NCBI GenBank assembly: GCA_023055355.1
Contig: JALJCS010000022.1
Location: 10,981,501 to 11,045,500 of the forward strand
DNA: 64,000 bases
Direction: 5' to 3'
From: Agelaius tricolor
Lineage: Eukaryota; Chordata; Aves; Passeriformes; Icteridae
Position 1 is the stretch's first letter. Every line of letters begins with the position of its first letter. The notes beneath the pieces are model-generated. The model had not been told where the DNA came from. It ran no database searches and worked only from the letters and a program-made list of their open reading frames with translations. Position numbers and translations under genes: made by a program. Of the stretch, positions 10,806 through 25,300 are shown piece after piece.

Positions 10806-12589
10806 ATAGTGCCTTACATAGAAAAATGGCTTTCCATGGCCCATGATTGTGTTATGCTGCTTGTTTACTGACAGTAGAACTCTACATTAAGACATATCTT
10901 GCAGGACAAGAAAGCTTAGCCTTTCCTGCAGCACAGCTAGAATATTTCACAGTGCAGTGTGTCAGAGCAGGGCAGCAACAAACTGTAATGCATGCAAAGC
11001 AGATCTGCCTCTCAAGTCCACTTAGAGATTTCTCTTTTAGTTCATATCTTTCAAGATAGTTTGGCAAAGCATAGCACAGCCCCCTCAAAATAATGCTGCT
11101 TTATTGGATGGGTGTTAGTTAACCCAGCGTAAAGCACCACAAACAACCCTTAGAGCTGATATTCCTTTTGCAATATAAACCTTGAGCTACAGTTCATACT
11201 TATCCTCCCTGATTTGTATGTTGGCTTATTTTACAAAGATTTCCATGATACTCTGTTAGATGACAGCATGGATAACTGAATTACAGAAACAAAGGGATTT
11301 AAATTGCTGTCTTCTCCCAGGCAGTGTTCCCCATGTTTGAACTTACACTGTCATTTTCCTTTGCAGCTCAGCAATACCTACATCCAGAGCCTTCCACAAA
11401 TGAGGTGAGATGTTTTATTTCTGTCTGAAACCTAAAGATGAATTATAAACTCCTTCATTTCTCGGACTTGTAATTAATTTAATGAGCCTTTCTACACACA
11501 TTTCTGATGAGCATCACATTCCTTGGATATCATACCAGCAAAAAGACAAATTGGAGAGAGCTTGGGAAAAACAATCTTTTTTTTGGCTTTCCCAAGACAG
11601 ATTAAAAGAGCTTTATAAATGGCATTTTATAGCATAGAACTCACAAATGTTAAAATACAATCCAAGGAAAATTGGAGTGAGACTTGGTTTAAATTTCAGG
11701 TTTCAAGTGCCTTGGATGTGACCTTGCTTCTTCCTTGAATGAATGTATTTTGATTTGGATCCTGAGGACCTTGTGCTTCCTAACTCACAATCTTCATTCT
11801 TGGATTTTATCAGGACAATGAATTCTGGAAAACTCCTTTACATGCTCTCCTGACTTTGAAAATCTGCCCCAGATGGCAGCTCTGAGAGCACACAGAAAAC
11901 AAACATAAATACTTCTAACTGGGTAATAAGAATAAATACCTTGTCAATTTGGTTAATCTCGGGACTGAGCACTGAACATCTGGATATGCTTTTTCTCAGG
12001 AGCTGGGAAACTTCTCAGAATTCCAGTGTCACACATCCCCACCGGCCCTGCTGTGGCAGAGTGTGACATTGCTGCCACCAGGATTGCCAACCTTGCTAAA
12101 TGGTGAGCACTGAGCTCTGACCTCAGGGCTGCTGTGCTCAGACACTGGACAGGTTACATAATGCAGGTCAGGCTTTAGCTGGGCATCACTGAGGTGAAAG
12201 ATCAGCAGGGTGACCGATTGCATCACCTGTCACTCGTCATTACCCCAGACTTCCTGCACTTCCCCAGGCAGGACTTTAAAAAATCCTTAGATTTTTCTAG
12301 AGTATTAGATAATTGAGAAAATTAAAAGTTTTCTCGATACATCTTAGGACAAAGGAATTTGCTTTCAATCTGTTGTTTCAAGACAATTTCTTTCATCATA
12401 ATTGTTTTCAAAAATCACACACCTTGAGATATGGAAGCATGGAAAGCATAGAAAAGGAAGGAATCTTCAGAAAGACCTTGACAGAAATTGTCTACTCTTC
12501 AGCTATCGAGTGCCTGTTCCTTAGAAGGGACAGATAAACTGGTAAAGAATTTAATTCATTCTTTTCTCTCTGCAGCTTGTCTAACAGAG

Positions 12590-12665
12590 TTCCCTGCCCA
12601 TGACAGGGGTGTTGGAACTAGGTGGTCTTTAAGGTCCTTTCCCACCCAAACTGTACTAGGACTCA
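12590..12665 (+). mobile_element. CR1 LINE 3'-end fragment
   Basis: A short sense CR1 tail: TGCCCATGACAGGGGTGTTG, then GGTGGTCTTTAAGGTCCTTT and CCCACCCAAACTGT. Confidence 0.75.
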
Positions 12666-14587
12666 TCAGTTGTTCTTCTGGAGCAATTCCAGTGAAATGC
12701 AGCAAAATCCTGAATTCAGCAATGCTTGTGCTTTGCAGGGTAATTCCATGGAAGGGACTGGATGATAAGGGGAGCTGTCAGTCCAGTTGGTACCCACAAA
12801 CACCACGGGAGGTATCAGATTTTGGGACATCATCACAGAACTGACCACAGAGCTGAAAGGACAAGGTTTCAACTGACCCAACTCTTAGTTTGTTGTGTCA
12901 GGTTCTTAAAGACCCACAGATACAAAACCTGACAGCTTTGAAGGCTCCCATTTTGCAAAGTTGATGTATTTTCATATATTATCTCTTTTTTTTTTTAATG
13001 AATGTTTACAGTGTCTTACTTTAAACAATAGCAGTTGTTTATGATCAAAGCTACTATAATAAATCAGCATGTGTAGAAAGGAGAAAAATCTTTTATTTGC
13101 ATTGATCTTGTACATAGATCTGGTATTACCCAACATGTTTTCAATCTGTCAGAGGCTGCTCAGTGGAAAAGCACAGATCTTGAATACTGCTAAAATCCCT
13201 CTGCAGTGTTGCAGCGTGCCTAAGCCCCATGGAATGCCACATTTTTAATTACATTTTTCCTGTGGCATTACAAAGAACACAGGAAAAGCAATTATCAGCT
13301 TGAGAAAGAAGCCAGCTTGGGAACTCTTCAGTGTTTGAAGGGGAAAATCTAAGAGAAATGGAGTTTAATATTAGTGCTACAGTAGAAAGCGGTGGTAGTG
13401 TTGCTACAGGCTGCATGAGTCACAGCCACCACAGAAGAGCTCCTGTGAACAACATGGTAAAGATGCCAGCTAAGAGGATAAGCAAACCTGTAACAGGCAG
13501 CTCATAAATTAGTTGTACACATCATTATCTTCCCAGAAACTTTTTCTGAGTGCACTACCAGAAATGGGGCCCACAACGTGAGTTTGCCATGACAACAAAG
13601 TGCTGTAAAGATCAAGGGGACTTCAGCTGATACAGGGTCATACTGGAAAACAAAAATGGTTCAGGCCTAGTGATGCAAGAAGATAATTATCAATTTTTCT
13701 TCAGGAGGATCTCACCCACCAAATATTTTGCTAGACATCTCGTCTGCCTGTGAGTTATAAATCTGCTGAAAATCAGACTTTGCTCCCATTCCTGAGAGGT
13801 GTTTGGGAGCACAGCAACACTTCTCATTTGTTCCTGAGTCACCAGAGAACGCTGCCATGCACCTCTCAACCTCTGCTGCCACCAGCAGGTGAGACTCACA
13901 TGCTCCACAGTGACCACAAAAATCAGTGACCACATCTCTTCTGAAGGAACTCCTGTTCTGCCAGAAACAGGGGGAGTAGGAGACCTTTGAGCTCTCTCTG
14001 CTCCTTGTCTTGGTCATCTCTGCCTCTCATGGTCCTACTTGATCTCAGTGAGGAAAAATCCACAGGTGGAAAACAGGGGAGTCTGTTCTCACCTCAAGAA
14101 CCTCTGTGTAGGTAGCACAAATCTTATTACACATGTTCTAATAATAATGAGAGAGAGAACAAGAGAGAGATTGCTAGGAAGGAAGTAGACTTTAGTTTAA
14201 TTTTCCAGTCATGTATTACACAACAAATCCTATTGATTTCCTTCAAGAAAAATGCTTGGTCAATGACATGCCAATAATATATTTTATCTTTCGTTCCTCA
14301 ATTTATTTAATTTTTCATTGTATTCTTCCAAGTTTGCAAGCTCAACTGTATAAGTTATTGTGGATATTTTTTCCTAAGTACGGTTCTGAAATTCTGGTTA
14401 AATTGACATTTCTAACATTTCCCTAACTGTGATGTCACAGTGTGCCTCCCTGTACTTGTTTCATTATCAGGTTAAATGAAGTCTGTTTCCAAAGTGATTT
14501 TGTGGTTCTTGGACTCAGAATTGGCAGCAGTTTGGTCAGTTTGCCTCCAGCTGCTGCTGCCTGCTCACTGCAGACACTGGCAGGTGC

Positions 14588-14692
14588 TGAATCACAGAAT
14601 TGTTTGGGTTGGAAGGGGTCTTAAAGATCACCAAGTTCCAACTCCATGCCATGGGCAGAGATGCCACCCACTAGATCAGGTTGCCCAGGCAT
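14588..14692 (-). mobile_element. CR1 LINE 3'-end fragment
   Basis: Antisense CR1 tail: AATCACAGAATTGTTTGGGT followed by the ATGCCATGGGCAGAGATGCC block. Confidence 0.85.
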
Positions 14693-17614
14693 GAGGGAGG
14701 CTCCTAACTTTCCTGTTCTCTCTGGAGCATTTGAATTCAAAGCTCTTTTAATTTAATATAGATGCATTTTTGCTTTTTACACTTAGGACTTACTCGTGAT
14801 TCCTTTTAACATCTATATTCAGCTGTGAGTAAAGTCAGTTTCTGTCTGTGCCTGAAAATATTGCACAAATCTTTATTCAGAATTGTTAGAGATAATGGAT
14901 ACTCAGTGGGGCATTTCTAGAAGTGTTACCAGTGCAAATGGCCTCATCTGGGCAACACAAAGTTTGACTGCAATTGCTGTTCCCAGGACTGCTTGGAATA
15001 AGTGCCCAGTCACCACATCCCTAACAAGAATCATCCACCCAAGCAGCCCCTGCTCAACAAAGCAGGGAGGGAAGGCTCTGTCCAAAGGGCTTGGAAGGGT
15101 TCAGCCAGGAAGACTTTGGTGGCCTGGGATCAGAGCCAAAAATCTGCATTCCCACTGATGTGTGTCCCCCTTCCAGTGCCATACAGAGGTGCAGGTCATG
15201 CAAAGTGGGGACCATGACTGCTACATTCTCTGGAAGTAACTGTGAAACATCTTTTGGGAATCTGGGCTAGAAATGACTAAACAGAGTGATAGCAAAAGAA
15301 AGGCTAGACCATCTTGCATAGGAATCAATATTTCCTCTAAAGTTAATGCAGTTTTGGCAAGGGTAAAATTGCTGGCAAAGCAGAGCCTTGAAAGGTTTAT
15401 GAAAAGCAAAAACCACATCTTGAAAGAAGAGACAATTTGTACTATTTATTTTGACTTGTATCATGCCCTGGTTTTTTTGTGATTTACACTTTTCAAGGAG
15501 CAGAAGTAACCATATGACCATACCAGGGCGCAAGCCTGTCTTGTACCAGGGATGTGGGGACACTGTGGGTAACCAACCCTGTCATGCTCTGGGAACCTCT
15601 TAGAGTGACAGCAAAGTGACATCAAGACCTGTTTTTTTGCATGGACAGTGATGACAATAACAAGTAGGAGGCCATGAATAGTCAAGAGGATTTAATTGTC
15701 TAATTAGTCCCAACTTGAGGCAGAGAAGATGGACTAGGCCAGCCTGCAGGAATATCTTCCCCACCCTGCAGGACTTGAGCTCTTAACTGCCCATGAGCGG
15801 CCAGAAGTGGACACAGTTTGTCAGCAGTGATGGCTCAGGCTTTTGGGACTGCTGGTTGCCTGGCCAGAAAGGCAGGCAGCTCTGGATGCACCCCAAGCAG
15901 CTGAAATGCCCCCGTCTTTTGTAACTCTAACCTTAATTAGGGCTTAAAAGTTACTTTAATTAACCTCCAAGTAAAGGCATCCACACAGCAGCCATGACTT
16001 CCAAGCCCGTGACCTGAGGTGAACTTCGTGCTCTGTTAATAGCTCTGCAAAGCACTGAGGAGACACTGGGCACCTCCTCTCGCTGTGGAAAGGCAGCCTC
16101 AGGTCATTTCAGCTGGCCCAAGCTCAGGCTTGTGGCTCTCACACCCTTGATCCCTGCAAAGCTGGAAGTCAGGAGGGTGACTTTGGCAAGAGAGGGTTAT
16201 CCCCTCACCCATCTCCTCACAGCCAGCCCAGAGGATGAGGTGTCACCCTCAGTCACTGACATGCAACACAGGGACCATCAAGACCCACACCAGGTGGGCA
16301 AATAGTCCACAAAGCAGACAGTGCCTCATCCCAGTAAAATTAAAAACAATTAAACAGGGAACAATTTAAAAACCCTTTTTATTTAGACCAACACAAGAGC
16401 TAGATAGGATTTATGAGCTAAGTTTTTTGGTTGGAAAGCCAGTGTGTACTTTAAAGCATTGTCAGAGACAGAGAGGATACAGTCTGGAGTACTGTGTTGT
16501 AATAATTTGTAAAACTGCATGAGACAGATTTTTTTAAACCAATTACTTCCCATCCATTCAGGGACAGATGAGCCCCCAGCTAAAATTCCTTTTCATTCCG
16601 ATGCTTGTAACGATGAAGATGAAATGTGATTTTCCTTCTAACAAATGCTCCAAAAAGCAAAACCAGAAAAAGCATGTGTTTCTCTGTTATGGAAAGTAGG
16701 TCTCAGCATGCTGGAAATTCTGTGTTTTACTTACTTTCTACCACAAATGCCCCATTTTTAAAGAAATGAATAATGTAATCATTTTCTCTGATTTATGTTT
16801 TCTTTTCTGCCTCATTTGGCACTAATGCTGTGTTATTACAAGAACAACTGGTCTCTGCAAAAAGAATGATCTTTAGATTTCTTATCCAAAACCTGTGAAG
16901 TCATTGGGACTGAACTGCAGAGAAAGGCAGAGAGGCCATGGACATGAGCAGCAGTTGAACACTTTCTGACTGACCAGGCAGATTTTTCCTTCTTGTCTTC
17001 CAGTGACACAGAGCTGCATTTTCCTGCACCTTCCCAAACAAAGCTCTCCTCCAGGTAGGGTGTCAAGAACGTGACTGGCAGTTTTCAGAAACGATAACGA
17101 AACGTGGGTCAAACAGGGCTCAGCAGAGTCCCACGAGCACAGTCAGAGCCTGGGGACGTCTTCACTGCCGAGCATCCCTGGGATTCGACACGGCCGCCTG
17201 CACCCTCATCAGCATCGGGATCGCAGCAGTGCTAACGAGTGCCACAGCTCCCGAGCCCCCGAGGCTTCAGACGTGTGCTGGCAAGCCGAACAGCAACGAG
17301 GAGCATCTTAACAATGAACTTGGAGAAGAATCTGCAGGGAATTAGTGTCAGGCATGTGTAAAGAGGGTTACTTTTCCCATCTCCAACACCTATAATTACA
17401 TCTCAAAGGTGCTAATAAAATCCAGTGGTTACAGTGGAGTGGTTTTTTCTCTGTGTGTCAAAGTTAAGCATGCTGCCGCGACGCCTAGGAAAAATCAACT
17501 TTCTTACACTTCAATGGCCACGCAAGCAGCAGAAGCGATGACGGTGTTTTCCCCGCTGGGTGAGAAGGGCTGAGGTGCGCTCCTGGCTCCCGGGGCTGCC
17601 CCGCCGCTGCCGCC

Positions 17615-19863
<2,249 letters not shown>

Positions 19864-19869
19864 TCAGAG

Positions 19870-21570
19870 GCACCCAGAGAGGAGGGATGGCTCCTGCATC
19901 TCTCTCCTGCACTGGGCAGAATCCAAGCTCCAAGTGCTCCCTGTGCCAGCAGCCGCTGTTTGAGATGTGAAGCTACTGCCTGGTCCTCAGGGAGAAAGGA
20001 GCAGCTTTTTGTTTGGGAGCAGGTGGGATCAGTGTAGTTCAGACTCTGGGCCACTCCTGGAGCTCTCCCATGGTGTTCACACTGTTCCCAGTTAGCAGGC
20101 AGGGGAAACTGATGCCTGCCTGTGCTGGAGGAGCTCCTACCCACTGAGCAAGCCCCTAACCAACCCTCCTTGTCTCTGGGGAAAACACTTGGTTGCCTGT
20201 TGACACTATAACTGGGACAGGGGAGGTGACAGCAGGCCAGGCCTCCCCACTCTGCACCAGCCCTGGGACCACTTCTAGCCAGTCCTGCTTATTGAAAACA
20301 CACTTGCAGTGTATTTTTGCACATCTGTATCTGTTCGGGGGGATGCTTTTCACTCTCCTTGGCATTTCAGCATTTGTTGGTGCCACAAATCATCAGATAG
20401 ATTGGGGAAAGGCACCCTTCATCCAGGGAAGGCAACCCTCAGTAGGAATCTGCTGCTCCACCTGCTTCTATTCCAATGGAGAGATGCAGAGCACTGCCCT
20501 CCTCCTCCTCCTCTTCATCGCTGTCTCAGCCTCAGCAGAATTTGGCTCACAAATAATTCTTGGCATAGGCCTTAAGATAAGAGGAAAGCAATAAGATGAG
20601 ATGATGATGTGCAAGGGTGATGTGATTAAAAGTAATTGTTACTGTTAATTATCTAAAAGCCCATTTGGTACTGGCCTCTGGGGTAGAAAACCACGAGAAT
20701 GTAGAAGAGAAGGGAGCTCAGACCTGAGGAGTTCACACTCACAAGCTACAGGTGGCTAAAGCTTGGTTTTGGAGATGTGAGAGGTGGTGAACTGGGAAAA
20801 AAATCTGGTATATGTGAGACTACAAATACTTCTCTTTGAGTTGTTGGGTCTGCAGGAGCTGAGAATGTAAATTGCAGCATTGAAATGAATCTGTGAGCTA
20901 CAAGATGTTTTCAAATCTCATCAGTTTCACATGTATGTACACAAGAACCTACAAACACACACGCATGTGGAAGGGCACATACTCATGGATTAGTTCCAGC
21001 ACTCTGAAGTTGGTCCGTTTCCCAGCTCAGGCATTAAAATTCAGCCCAAGTGCTGTCTTTAAATTGCTTTGATGCTAGGTGGGTTTCAACCCTGACCTGT
21101 CCTGATGGCAAGTGATGGCTGTAACAAGCTGTGGATCAATATTCATAGCGGGTGTCCTGCACTGATAACACTATCCAAGACAGTGTTCACTATCGCTGCA
21201 GACAGCTGAGATATTGTGCCATTAGTAATGTTGTTTTAAATAACCTGATCCATTTCTGAGTCTATTTAATGAATTTCACAGTTTAGATATTATCTTTAGG
21301 GAGAAGCCAGAGGCTATTCCAGAAGCGGTGATGCAAATCAATGCTGCCAAGGCTCCTCTGCTTTCCTTAAAACAAAATGGACTATAATTCCACCACAGCT
21401 CCTTATACATTCTGGGAGTCGTGCCATGCTATTGATGACATTAGCAACGAGAAGATATTTGGGAGAAAACAATACTATCCGTAAAGCTGGAACACAGCTG
21501 ATAACATCTTATCTGCGATTGTAAAATTCTTTACACGATGACTCAGTGGTTGGGTTTTTTTTCTTGATTG
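19870..21570. other. Spacer between NKX1-2 and LHPP (head-to-head genes)
   Basis: About 1.7 kb between divergent genes without repeats until 21575. The part at 21120-21560 is unique, AT-rich and free of CR1, with several GATA-type words (TGATAACATCTTATCTGCG near 21499-21517) and ATGCAAAT near 21332. It could be regulatory for either gene, but this is inference only. Confidence 0.4.
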
Positions 21571-21574
21571 TCAT

Positions 21575-21828
21575 ATGAACCACAGAATGGTTTGGGTTGG
21601 AAGGGGTGTTAAAAACCATCCAATTTCACTGCACTGCCATGGGTGGGGATGCCACCCACTAGGACAGGTTTGGGTTGGAAGGGGCGTTAAAACTCATCTA
21701 ATTTCACTGCACTTCCATGAGTGGTGATGCCACCCGCTAGGGCAGGTTTGGGTTGGAAGGGGGGTTAAAAACCATCCAATTTCACTGCACTGCCATGGGT
21801 GGTGATGCCACCCACTAGGGCAGGTTGC
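21575..21828 (-). repeat. Tandem triplication (3 x 78 bp) of a CR1 3' tail
   Basis: A CR1 3'-end block starting CACAGAATGGTTTGGGTTGG is repeated three times with an exact 78-bp period (starts at 21589, 21667 and 21745, ending at 21822). Copies differ by only a few bases. The CR1 is antisense to LHPP. The array ends where the LHPP CpG island begins, about 145 bp upstream of the LHPP start codon. Confidence 0.9.
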
Positions 21829-21829
21829 C

Positions 21830-22330
21830 CCGCATCCAGGCCGGCCGTGACCGCTTCCAGCGCTGTGGCAGCGGCAGCTCCAGCGCGCTGCGCCCCGCGG
21901 CGGGGCGGGCTCGGGGCGGAGCGGAGCCGGGACTGCATTTCCCGGCAGCGCCGCGGCGGGAGCGGCCATGGCGGAGCGGGGCCGGGGCTGGGCCCGGGCC
22001 GTGCGGGGGCTGCTGCTCGATGTCAGCGGGGTTCTCTACGACAGCGGCGCCGGCGGCGGCGTCCCCATCGCGGGCTCGGTCGAGGCCGTGCGCAGGTGGG
22101 TGGGTGGGGGGCGGCCGGGCAGAGGGGACAGAGCGCGGGGCCGGGGACACGGCGCGGTCACCGCCTGGGGATGGTGCGGGTCCAGCCCCCGCTGTGCTGT
22201 GTGAGTGCCGCACGGGAGTCGGGAGCTTTCGGGGGCAGCTCGGTGCTTTTGGGGGTCATTTTAGGGAAGGGAGCCCGCAGAGCCTGGGGTGATGGGGAGG
22301 AGAGTCCGGGCGGTGCGGCGGGCACAACCT
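21830..22330 (+). promoter_or_regulatory. CpG island and promoter of LHPP
   Basis: A GC-rich, TATA-less segment around exon 1. A GACTGCATTTCCCGGCAGCG block at 21931-21950 resembles the ACTACAATTCCC-type element (ZNF143/THAP11 class) common in TATA-less vertebrate promoters. GGGGCGG-like GC boxes lie just upstream (21899-21920). The start codon context is GCGGCCATGG, a strong Kozak match. Confidence 0.65.
21968..22095 (+). CDS. LHPP: LHPP exon 1 (residues 1-43, motif I)
   Basis: The ATG is in strong Kozak context, and the exon encodes the HAD nucleophile motif. The donor GTGGGT is at 22096. It ends with AG, the first two bases of Arg43. Confidence 0.95.
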
Positions 22331-25300
22331 CCTGTGCGTGCTGGTGTCACCGCACTGGCACTGTGCAGGACATCTGGCACTGGTTCTGTGTGTGCTGGTG
22401 TCACCGCACTGGCACTGTGCAGGACATCTGGCACTGGTTCTGTGTGTGCTGGTGTCACCGCACGTGTGGCAGGAGCTGGCACTGTGCAGGACACTGTCCC
22501 CCGTGTTCTGTGTGTGCTGGTGTCACTGCACGTGTGGCAGGAGCTGGCACTGTGCAGGACACTGTCCCCCGTGTTCTGTGTGTGCTGGTGTCACCGCTCG
22601 TGTGGCAGGAGCTGGCACTGTGCAGGACACTGTCCCCCGTGTTCTGTGTGTGCTGGTGTCACCGCTCGTGTGGCAGGAGCTGGCACTGTGCAGGACACTG
22701 TCCCCCGTGTTCTGTGTGTGCTGGTGTCACCGCTCGTGTGGCAGGAGCTGGCACTGTGCAGGACACTGTCCCCCGTGTTCTGTGTGTGCTGGTGTCACCG
22801 CTCGTGTGGCAGGAGCTGGCACTGTGCAGGACACTGTCCCCCGTGTTCTGTGTTTTCTGGTATCACTGCACGTGTGGCAGGAACTGGCAGTGTGTGGGAG
22901 ATCCACCACTGTCCCCTGGTAATGGTTTTTCAGATATTGCCCACGCTGGTGTGTCTGTAAATTGATTAACTCTGCTGTCAAATCAGCTGGAACTTGCAAC
23001 CCTGCAGTGGAGAGTTTCCGTGCTGGGGTTAATGATTGCCCAGCTTGGAAGTGACTCAAAAGCAAAGTGTGGTCTTGGTGAGTTACTCCCAGTGCCCACA
23101 GGTAGGGAATTCCTTCACTTTTAGCTGGGTGATGCTGTCCTGGTAACACGAGCTAAGTAACTTTAACTTAACTAACTTTAACTACTTAGGTTGACTTGCC
23201 AGTGTGTCTATATCAGCCCTGCTTGACCAGAGGAGCAGGATGGGGCCAGGGGAGAGCAGTGGTCACAGGGACAGCTTTGTTTAAACACAGATATTGATTG
23301 TGTGGCTGTGGATTTCCAGAAGAGCCTTTTGGCTCTCTGTGATGTTTCATTTACCCACTGTGGAGAATCCTGATCTGTTTCACCTGGCAAGTGCTGGATG
23401 GGACCTGGAGCAAGCTGGGGTAGTGGAATGTGTCCTTGTCCATTTCAGGAGATTGGAACTTCAGTGTTCCTTCCAACCCAAACCATTCTGTGATTCTGTG
23501 GTGCTGCATGTACCCCACTTGTAATGTTTCAAATGTCTAAATTCTGTGAAACACTGACAGCACTGCTTGGTGAGCACCTCTGCAGCTTCTGCCCTCTGGG
23601 GCCACTCAGTACAGACACACTTGGGACAAGTGCATTATTGAGCAGGAAGAAATATTGAATTCAGTAAAATTACTGATATGAGGTTAGTTAAATATGTGCC
23701 TAAATGTTGGTGGAACCACCATGGAAAGGCAGAACTGGAGAAGATCCAAATTTGGCGTTAATAACAGAACTCTTTGCTGTTTGCTTTTTTTTTCCCCATA
23801 ATTATGTGTTTGTTCATATTTCTTGAAAAACATGTAGGATGCATAGAAGATGTTATCAGATGGATCAGTGCTGTCAGAGAGCAATATTTGAAGCAAGTTT
23901 AAGCCTTACTGAGGCTCTTGGCCAGTTTTTGGTGCTTCCCTGGCCAGAAGAAGTTGCAGGTGCCAGGACATCCGAGGGGAGAGCAGCATTCCCAGGAAAT
24001 TCAATGAAAACTAGGCAGAGGGAGAAGTTATGTCTATTGAAATCCTGTGGCCTGTGGTTCTTTCAGGGTATTGTGCATGTGCAGAGCACAGCCTGGGACA
24101 GCCCAGACCATAGCCAAGGCCTCCAGGCACAGCCAAACCAAGCATGAATAACAACAACTGCATAAATACTGTTAGAGATCAGATCATTCCTTTAGAAACC
24201 AGGACACGTTCAGTATTACCTGTGTTGTGGTTCACCAGATGCTTTTGACGTTGTTTTTTTGCTCTTAAATTTTAAACTTCATCTTTTGTCAAGTTGCAGG
24301 CTGTTATTTAATAACCTTTGTCACTGCATTTGCTGAAACCTCCTGCATGGAGGCAACTTAAACTGCAGTCTAGCTTACAGTAATGTCAGAAATATGCTGA
24401 TGAAACAGCAGTAAAACTCTGGCCTTGGGCTAAATGTAGGAAAATTTTCTCTGGAAATCCTGGGAATGTCTAAGCCCTTTTTGCCTGTTAGTGACAGGAA
24501 GCCCTCAGCAGCTAATCTGACCTGTCTGGAAGGGCTGCAGGGGTCTTTGAGGAGGGTTTGGAGATGCAATCCAGCAAAAGGCTCTGGAATGCTGTGCAGG
24601 GAAAGCTGATCTCATTTGGGCAGGATTTGGTGAGCAGTGTTCATAGCTGTAGGAACTGGCAACAGCAGAATGGAAAAGGGCCAGGAAGGGAAAAAAACCC
24701 CCACCAAACCACTTTGTTCAGGTCATTCAATATAAGTGGTGAAGAATAATCATTTTCCTTGGGTAAAGTCAAGTAGCCTTATTTATCTGCTTATTAGGTT
24801 AGTAATTGTTCTGGCTCACACCATTTAAACTCTTTATTGACTCATTATCCCATTGCCAGTTGCTCATTAATATTTGTGTCTGTGTCACAGTACAGCTGGG
24901 TGGTTTCAAGCAGATGGATCAAAGCTAAAAAGAGCTCTTTGTAATGAATTCCTTTTTTTAAAATCAATTAAAGAGCCATAATTGCAGATAGCAAGGAACC
25001 TTATAACTATGTCAAATTGCTGTGGTCCTCTGCTAAAGGAGCTTTATAACATCTTTTAGTGCATATATATGCCCAACAGAAACCTTAAATCCCATTTTGA
25101 TAAGTCAGAGTACAGATAAGGGCTCTTACAACAGGACAGCTGACCTGTTCTTTTCAGACTGTCGTGCTACATCACCTCCCCATTACAGCAATTAACTTAG
25201 TGTAACAACATATAGTACACTCCAATAAAAATGATAAATAAACATACTAATTTGTCATTGCTTTCATGTGACTGAAGCTGTCCTGCCCTCCTAAAACTAC

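Larger units (their letters stand above)
5977..17500. other. Intergenic region OAT to NKX1-2
   Basis: About 11.5 kb between the divergent side of the OAT promoter and the 3' end of NKX1-2. Apart from the CR1 copies listed at 6607, 7885, 10445, 12590 and 14588, I recognise no gene or RNA. Open frames here are short, unconserved in pattern, and often lie inside CR1. The 3' UTR of NKX1-2 must extend leftward from 17614, but I could not identify its poly(A) signal. Confidence 0.6.

Noticed and set aside
22334..22918. Regular repeats suggesting a CRISPR array
   Set aside because: Units are contiguous tandem copies without unique spacers, in a vertebrate intron; it is a minisatellite.
21799..22965. 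388-codon plus-strand open frame
   Set aside because: It runs through the LHPP promoter, exon 1 in the wrong frame, and the stop-free minisatellite; the other two plus frames are equally open.
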